This document shows, one piece after another, positions 7,435 to 10,655 of a stretch of DNA of 10,655 bases (position 1 is the stretch's first letter; the number at the start of each line of letters is the position of its first letter). The position numbers and the translations under genes are program-made. Source of the DNA: Phyllobacteriaceae bacterium UBA1059 (GTDB lineage Bacteria; Pseudomonadota; Alphaproteobacteria; Rhizobiales; Rhizobiaceae); the NCBI GenBank assembly GCA_002316345.1, contig DCDI01000099.1, positions 19,732 through 30,386 on the forward strand, written 5' to 3'. The notes below the pieces were generated by a model that saw only the letters and a list, made by a program, of their open reading frames with translations, did no database searches and was not told the origin of the DNA.

Positions 7435-7455
7435 AGTAACTCGATCAACGTTACT
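7435..7455. repeat. Dyad AGTAAC-N9-GTTACT upstream of the transglycosylase gene
   Basis: AGTAAC (7435-7440) and GTTACT (7450-7455) form a perfect 6-bp inverted repeat with a 9-base centre, 19-34 bases after the ampD stop. The spacing suits a dimeric regulator just upstream of the putative promoter at 7469. It could also be a weak hairpin at the end of ampD mRNA, with TTTTT at 7466-7470 eleven bases further on. No binding protein can be named. Confidence 0.35.
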
Positions 7456-7468
7456 TCCTACACCATTT

Positions 7469-7498
7469 TTGATGCAACTTTTCCCGGCATCTCATAAC
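7469..7498 (+). promoter_or_regulatory. Possible promoter of the lytic transglycosylase gene
   Basis: TTGATG (7469-7474) and CATAAC (7493-7498) are separated by 18 bases, with four of six consensus matches each, in the only AT-rich part of the 168-base gap before the transglycosylase ATG. A start near 7505 would give a leader of about 80 bases. Moderate match only. Confidence 0.33.
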
Positions 7499-7562
7499 TC
7501 ATCCGACGCCGGGCTGGGTTCTGACCCCCTCGGCCAGTGCAGCGTAAGCCGGGAAATCCGGC
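7480..7562 (+). repeat. Overlapping inverted repeats in the transglycosylase upstream region
   Basis: TTTCCCGGC (7480-7488) is the exact reverse complement of GCCGGGAAA (7548-7556). Its CCCGGC core also pairs with GCCGGG at 7508-7513. GCCGG (7548-7552) also pairs with CCGGC (7558-7562) around GAAAT, a compact hairpin 22 bases before the ATG at 7585. These pairings exclude one another, so the region could switch between structures if all of it is transcribed. If transcription starts near 7505 only the downstream hairpins exist in RNA. Confidence 0.4.
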
Positions 7563-7584
7563 AGTCAGATCAGTACAGGTATCG

Positions 7585-8292
7585 ATGACAAGCAGGACCG
7601 TGTTTGCGGTGGCCGTGGCCGCCGGGTTGACGACGTTTGCCCAAATGGGCGCAGCTCAAGCCGATGGTCGCGATTTCTTCGCGAACAGGGCCGTCGACCC
7701 GACGGTAACGGGATCGATCGGCAAGGAAGCCAAGGGGAAGGAGGTTGCCGAGACGGTTACCACGACGACCTCTTCCAAGGGCTATGCCAACCCACACCGT
7801 CCCGCACTCACGGCTGTGGAACGCTCCAGTCAGAAGAAGTTCTCCGCTCTGCCAGGCGTGAAGCCGCTGTCTCTGGACGACGGCGAAGTGCCGGTTGCCG
7901 AAAAGGCGGTGGTGAACGGGCGCAAATATTCCACGATCGTGTCGCGCTACGCTTCGGCCTATGGCGTGCCCGCCAACCTGGCCCATGCGGTGATCAGCGT
8001 TGAAAGCAATTACAACGAGGCTGCTCGCGGCAGCGCCGGTGAAATCGGCCTCATGCAGATCAAGCCGGCAACGGCGCGCATGCTCGGCTACACCGGCAGC
8101 GCCAAGGGGCTCTACGACCCCGACACCAACATCAAGTGGGGCATGAAGTATCTCGCTATGGCGCACGATCTGGGCGGCGGCACCACCTGCGGCACGATCC
8201 TGAAATACAATGCCGGCCACGCGGCAACCCGCATGAATCCGATCTCGGCGGCTTACTGCGCCAAGGTGAAGCGCAAGCTCGGCAGCGCCTGA
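7585..8292 (+). CDS. Secreted lytic transglycosylase (SLT domain)
   Basis: A 235-residue exported enzyme of the SLT/lysozyme-like fold that cleaves glycan strands to 1,6-anhydro-muropeptides, the substrates recycled by AmpD-type enzymes such as the upstream neighbour. I chose ATG 7585 rather than the in-frame GTG at 7537. From 7585 the protein starts directly with a signal peptide (MTSRTVFAVAVAAGLTTFAQ, predicted cleavage after AQA near residue 26), and AGG lies 7-8 bases upstream. A Thr/Lys-rich linker (about 40-110) precedes the catalytic domain (about 115-232): catalytic E140 in SVESNYN, GLMQIKP at 155-161, LYDPDTNIKWGMKYL, and YNAG at 208-211. All core family-1 motifs are present. No lipobox is seen, so it is likely periplasmic and soluble. 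Confidence 0.92.
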   Translation: MTSRTVFAVAVAAGLTTFAQMGAAQADGRDFFANRAVDPTVTGSIGKEAKGKEVAETVTTTTSSKGYANPHRPALTAVERSSQKKFSALPGVKPLSLDDGEVPVAEKAVVNGRKYSTIVSRYASAYGVPANLAHAVISVESNYNEAARGSAGEIGLMQIKPATARMLGYTGSAKGLYDPDTNIKWGMKYLAMAHDLGGGTTCGTILKYNAGHAATRMNPISAAYCAKVKRKLGSA

Positions 8293-8307
8293 GTTCACGG
8301 GGAAGGC

Positions 8308-8336
8308 TTGCTTTTCGCTGGCGGTCATCCTTTAAG
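8308..8336 (+). promoter_or_regulatory. Promoter of rnpB
   Basis: TTGCTT (8308-8313) and TTTAAG (8331-8336) are separated by exactly 17 bases. The expected transcription start, six to seven bases further on, falls at the first base of the RNase P RNA P1 helix (8341-8342). This agreement between promoter spacing and RNA end makes the call fairly strong, although each hexamer is imperfect. Confidence 0.65.
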
Positions 8337-8340
8337 GCAC

Positions 8341-8756
8341 TGCCAGCCGGCCGGGCGGCCGCAGCCGCAAGCACCGAAAGGTCGCGGCTGAGGAAAGTCC
8401 GGGCTCCGGGAAACACGGTTCCGGCTAACGGCCGGCGGGGGCGACCCCAGGGAAAGTGCCACAGAAAGCAAACCACCTCGGCGACCGGCCTTCGGGCCGG
8501 TTCTAACGAGGTAAGGGTGAAAGGGTGGGGTAAGAGCCCACCGCGAGCCTGGCAACAGGATCGGCACGGTAAACCCAACCGGGAGCAAGACCGAATAGGG
8601 ATGGCGCGAAGGGCAACCTTCGGGGCGGTTTCCAGCCTTGTCATCCGGGTAGGTTGCGTGAGGCGCATGGCAACATGCGTCCAAGAAGAATGGCCGCCAC
8701 GTTTCTGCCTTTGCGGGCAGGGGCCATACAAAACCCGGCTTATAGGCCGGCTGGCA
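8341..8756 (+). ncRNA. rnpB: RNase P RNA (bacterial class A, alphaproteobacterial)
   Basis: Catalytic RNA of RNase P, which matures tRNA 5' ends. The ends are defined by helix P1: GCCAGCCGGCC (8342-8352) pairs with GGCCGGCTGGC (8745-8755), extended by a T-A pair to 8341/8756. Universally conserved core blocks are in order: GAGGAAAGTCCGGGCTCC (8390-8407, P3/P4 region), ACAGAAAGCAAACC (8461-8474), the GGTAAGGGTGAAAGGGTGG stretch of the P10/P11 region (8511-8529) with GGTAAGAGCCCACCG after it, AGAAGAATGGCC near 8685, and ACAAAACCCGGCTTATA (8728-8744, second P4 strand). About 416 bases, normal for this class. It sits between the transglycosylase gene and mraZ with its own promoter. Open reading frames crossing it are not genes. 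Confidence 0.97.
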
Positions 8757-8780
8757 TTTTCATCTCCCTCATCCTCAGAG

Positions 8781-8815
8781 CCGCGCACCCTCCGCTGGGG
8801 GGTGCCTCCTCGCGG
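8781..8815 (+). terminator. Strong hairpin downstream of rnpB, possible terminator
   Basis: GCACCC (8785-8790) pairs with GGGTGC (8800-8805), extended inward by T-G, C-G and C-G to a GCT loop, a 9-bp stem. CCGC (8781-8784) can add an outer stem with GCGG (8812-8815) across a bulge. It begins 25 bases after the end of mature rnpB and no T-run follows. It may end the rnpB precursor or protect its 3' end, or insulate mraZ. Confidence 0.42.
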
Positions 8816-8955
8816 CGTGCTTTCATCGTCGCAGCGGTCCGCCTTTTCTGCTGTTGGCAACACTTTGTTAGCCTTAACGGCGGATAAACGGGGTCCACCT
8901 GCTTCAACGGAGATGCACGTCCAGACTCAGCCTCGCACCAGCCACAAAGCCCCGT

Positions 8956-8990
8956 TCCCATTGACGCCCATAGGGCCCCATGGTATCCCA
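8956..8990 (-). promoter_or_regulatory. MraZ-type operator: four TGGGN boxes at 10-base spacing
   Basis: On the plus strand CCCA occurs at 8957-8960, 8967-8970, 8977-8980 and 8987-8990, so the minus strand reads four TGGGN boxes each separated by five bases. MraZ is known to bind tandem TGGGN boxes with 5-base spacers in front of its own gene in E. coli and to repress the dcw operon. The site lies 179 bases upstream of the mraZ ATG and spans a promoter candidate. The exact phasing of four boxes is unlikely by chance and the downstream gene is mraZ, so I regard this as the autoregulatory operator. The box orientation relative to transcription was not compared with other species. Confidence 0.8.
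8961..8989 (+). promoter_or_regulatory. Candidate mraZ/dcw promoter inside the MraZ boxes
   Basis: TTGACG (8961-8966, five of six matches) is followed after 17 bases by TATCCC (8984-8989, weak -10). The second to fourth CCCA boxes fall within the spacer and the -10 element and the first abuts the -35, so a bound MraZ oligomer would block RNA polymerase. Predicted start is near 8996, giving a leader of about 175 bases. The poor -10 lowers confidence. Confidence 0.5.
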
Positions 8991-9035
8991 AATGCAGTTT
9001 CGTTTGTTGTCCCAGTATCCTCAGGAAGCGAAGGC

Positions 9036-9067
9036 GATCCGGTTGCCGCAATGGCGGCTGGAGGATC
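9036..9067 (+). other. Stem-loop in the predicted mraZ leader
   Basis: GCCGC (9045-9049) pairs with GCGGC (9054-9058) around AATG. GATCC (9036-9040) pairs with GGATC (9063-9067) outside a 4x4 internal loop. ATCCTC at 9017-9022 could instead pair with GAGGAT at 9061-9066. Function unknown; it may be incidental in GC-rich sequence. Confidence 0.3.
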
Positions 9068-9169
9068 GAGCCGCGTCTGCAATCTGGTCCGAGACAAGCG
9101 GTTGCGGGAAGGTTGGTTGCTGCGTCGACGCGATGACGGGCAGCTTCAGGAGAATGGTTTCGGCGCGCA

Positions 9170-9637
9170 ATGCAGCGGTTTCTGTCCAGCGCGGTAAACA
9201 AGATCGACGCGAAAGGTCGCGTATCGGTGCCCGCGCATTTCCGCTCCATCATCCAGAGCCGCGGCTATGCGGAACTTTACGCGCTGCGCTCGCTGGACAC
9301 GCCGGCGCTGGATGTCGGCGGACCGGATCTGCTGGACCAGTTCGAAGCGCGCATTGCGCAGGAAGATCCGCTCTTACAAACGGCGGACGATCTTTCCTTC
9401 TTTTATCATGGGGACGGCGCCTTTCTGCGCTTCGACAGCGAGGGGCGCATCAGCGTGACGGATTTCATGCGCGATCATACCGGCATCACGACGGACGTGG
9501 CCTTTGTGGGCCGTGGCAACTGGTTCCAGATCTGGGAACCGACGCAGCTGGCGACCCATGCCGCCGCCGTTCGCGCCCGGCTTCTGGCGCGCAAGCGTCG
9601 CGCGGACGCGTCTGGCAATCAGGATGGTTCGGCATGA
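9170..9637 (+). CDS. mraZ: Transcriptional regulator MraZ
   Basis: First gene of the dcw cluster; a DNA-binding protein that forms rings and represses its own operon. The 155 residues hold two MraZ/AbrB-like halves: RFLSSAVNKIDAKGRVSVPA (3-22) with DAKGR at 13-17, and AFLRFDSEGRISVTDFMRD (84-102) with DSEGR at 89-93. The DxxxR signature is intact in both. GGPDLL and FVGRGNWFQIWEP match rhizobial MraZ. The ATG at 9170 is fixed by the conserved N-terminus. However, the best Shine-Dalgarno sequence, AGGAG at 9148-9152, is 17 bases away, unusually far, and no in-frame start codon lies between it and 9170. The C-terminal tail (about 140-155) is short and basic. The stop overlaps the rsmH start by 4 bases (ATGA), so translation is coupled. 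It is probably autoregulated through the boxes at 8957-8990. Confidence 0.95.
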   Translation: MQRFLSSAVNKIDAKGRVSVPAHFRSIIQSRGYAELYALRSLDTPALDVGGPDLLDQFEARIAQEDPLLQTADDLSFFYHGDGAFLRFDSEGRISVTDFMRDHTGITTDVAFVGRGNWFQIWEPTQLATHAAAVRARLLARKRRADASGNQDGSA

Positions 9638-10644
9638 GTGCGGATCACGGTGCCCTCCAGGCCGATCACGCGCGCCACGTTCCGGTTCTCCTGAAGGAAG
9701 TTCTGGCAGCGCTCCAGCCTGCGGCCGGCAAGACCTTCATCGACGGCACCTTCGGTGCGGGCGGTTATACGACGGCGCTGCTGAATGCCGGCGCAGACGT
9801 CATTGCCATCGAACGTGACCCCGATGCCATCTCGGCCGGGCAGGCGCTGGTTGAGCGTGCGCAAGGCAGGCTCCGCCTCGTGCAGGACGTGTTCTCCAAC
9901 CTCGACGCCCATGCTGGCGGCTTGGTGGATGGCGTGGTGCTGGATGTCGGCGTGTCCTCCATGCAGCTCGATCAAGCCGAGCGCGGCTTTTCCTTCCGCG
10001 GTGATGGTCCGCTCGACATGCGCATGGCGCAAACCGGCAACACGGCTGCCGACGTCGTCAACACCTACAAGACCACCGACCTCATCCGCATCTTCGGAAT
10101 CTTAGGCGAAGAAAAGCAAGCGAGCCGCATTGCCCGCATGATCGAACAGCGCCGCGCCGTGCAGCCGTTTGAGCGCACGCGCGATCTCGCCAATGCCATC
10201 GAAACGCTGGTGGGCCGCAATCCCAAGGTGAAGATCCATCCCGCAACCCGTGTGTTCCAAGGCCTGCGCATCTTCGTCAACGACGAGCTCGGCGAACTCG
10301 CCAAGGCGCTGTTTGCCGCCGAGCGCGTGTTGAAGCCGGGCGGCGTGCTGGCTGTGGTCAGCTTCCATTCCCTGGAAGACCGCATCGTCAAACGCTTCCT
10401 GGCCGACCGCTCGACCCAGTCCCGCGGCTCGCGCCATCTGCCGGCCGTCGGGCAGCAGACGCTGACCTTCGATCGTCCCGCGCCGGCCGTCGCGCCGTCG
10501 GAAACGGAAGAAGACACTAATCCGCGTGCGCGTTCGGCACGGCTGCGCTCCGCGCGCCGCAGCGACGCTGCCCCGCGCGACGCCGATTTCTCACTGTTCG
10601 GCCTGCCCAGGCTGCCCGACATTCAGGTCGAGAGGGACCGCTGA
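9634..10644 (+). CDS. rsmH: 16S rRNA (cytosine-1402-N4)-methyltransferase RsmH (MraW)
   Basis: SAM-dependent enzyme that N4-methylates C1402 in the decoding centre of 16S rRNA; its gene is the second of the dcw cluster almost universally. The start is the ATG overlapping the mraZ stop, giving 336 residues. The same frame is open far upstream, but that extension overlaps mraZ and the non-coding gap and is not family sequence. Motifs: HVPVLLKEVL (15-24), the SAM loop FIDGTFGAGGYT (35-46), acidic IERDPDA, LDVGVSSMQLD, RGFSF-DGPLDMRM, HPATRVFQGLRIFVNDEL, and VVSFHSLEDRIVK. The C-terminus is Arg/Ala-rich with FGLPRLPD at the end. The neighbour downstream begins two bases after the stop. Confidence 0.97.
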   Translation: MSADHGALQADHARHVPVLLKEVLAALQPAAGKTFIDGTFGAGGYTTALLNAGADVIAIERDPDAISAGQALVERAQGRLRLVQDVFSNLDAHAGGLVDGVVLDVGVSSMQLDQAERGFSFRGDGPLDMRMAQTGNTAADVVNTYKTTDLIRIFGILGEEKQASRIARMIEQRRAVQPFERTRDLANAIETLVGRNPKVKIHPATRVFQGLRIFVNDELGELAKALFAAERVLKPGGVLAVVSFHSLEDRIVKRFLADRSTQSRGSRHLPAVGQQTLTFDRPAPAVAPSETEEDTNPRARSARLRSARRSDAAPRDADFSLFGLPRLPDIQVERDR

Positions 10645-10645
10645 C

Positions 10646-10655
10646 ATGATGTTCC
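10646..10655 (+). CDS. Start of the next dcw gene, probably ftsL (partial)
   Basis: Tandem ATG codons at 10646 and 10649 follow the rsmH stop by one base and are preceded by AGAGGGA (10631-10637). Only three codons are inside the window, so the identity rests on the usual mraZ-rsmH-ftsL-ftsI order and cannot be read from the protein. Confidence 0.45.

Larger units (their letters stand above)
8757..9169 (+). other. 413-base non-coding regulatory gap between rnpB and mraZ
   Basis: I see no supported gene here. The open frames crossing it are continuations of frames overlapping rnpB or mraZ, with no good ribosome binding site or recognisable protein. From left to right it holds a strong hairpin (8781-8815), a TTAA-N7-TAAAC sequence (8874-8889), the four phased CCCA boxes with an embedded promoter candidate (8957-8990), and a leader of about 175 bases with a stem-loop at 9036-9067 and AGGAGA at 9148-9153. 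Confidence 0.7.

Noticed and set aside
7537..7584. The GTG at 7537 as the transglycosylase start
   Set aside because: It would put 16 non-signal residues before the signal peptide and overlaps the hairpin region; ATG 7585 begins the signal peptide directly.
8992..9169. A possible small peptide gene starting at ATG 8992
   Set aside because: No ribosome binding site, no recognisable sequence, and the frame only stays open because it runs into the shadow frame of mraZ.
8136..9197. A 353-codon frame running from the transglycosylase gene through rnpB
   Set aside because: It is a different frame of the transglycosylase 3' end followed by structural RNA; no protein motifs.
8980..9633. An N-terminal extension of rsmH reaching back to 8980
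   Set aside because: RsmH homology begins at the ATG at 9634. The extension overlaps mraZ in another frame and covers part of the operator and leader.
1..10655. CRISPR arrays, tRNAs, insertion sequences and phage genes
   Set aside because: No repeat-spacer pattern, no tRNA-like cloverleaf, no transposase or terminal inverted repeats were seen on either strand.

Overview
This window is chromosomal DNA of an alphaproteobacterium, most likely a member of the Hyphomicrobiales (Rhizobiales) close to the Rhizobiaceae. The evidence is high GC, rhizobial-style MetF, MraZ, RsmH and AmpD proteins, an alpha-type RNase P RNA, and the mraZ-rsmH start of the division/cell-wall (dcw) cluster. The genus cannot be resolved from sequence reading alone. 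No tRNA, insertion sequence, phage gene or CRISPR array is visible.

Layout. Bases 1-748 are the 3' part of metF (5,10-methylenetetrahydrofolate reductase), cut by the window edge. Then comes a fold-type III PLP decarboxylase (833-2053, ornithine/lysine decarboxylase type) with a hairpin terminator on its stop codon. On the minus strand lies a small toxin-antitoxin module: an intact ribbon-helix-helix antitoxin (2359-2577) and a RelE/ParE toxin gene disrupted by one frameshift (2078-2358). Also on the minus strand is a GH25 muramidase lipoprotein (2642-3481). A 252-base divergent spacer separates it from a PAS-PAS-GGDEF-EAL protein (3734-5788). Its GGDEF domain is degenerate and its EAL domain keeps the catalytic residues, so it is probably a c-di-GMP phosphodiesterase. 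Next come a TerB-J-domain DjlA-like co-chaperone (5930-6652) and, overlapping by 4 bases, an AmpD-type amidase with a peptidoglycan-binding C-terminus (6649-7416). A secreted lytic transglycosylase follows (7585-8292), then rnpB (about 8341-8756) with its own promoter. A 413-base regulatory gap leads to mraZ (9170-9637), rsmH (9634-10644) and the first codons of what is probably ftsL.

The theme is cell-wall turnover next to division. The GH25 muramidase, amidase and lytic transglycosylase all act on peptidoglycan or its breakdown products, and mraZ-rsmH opens the division operon. The most informative non-coding find is in the rnpB-mraZ gap: four CCCA boxes (TGGG on the minus strand) spaced exactly 10 bases apart over 8957-8990, overlapping a TTGACG -35 candidate. 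This matches the known architecture of MraZ autoregulatory operators.

I found no convincing new multi-gene system. The points most worth a second look are the MraZ-type operator, the frameshifted toxin beside an intact antitoxin, the degenerate GGDEF paired with an intact EAL, and dyad or alternative-hairpin structure upstream of the transglycosylase gene.
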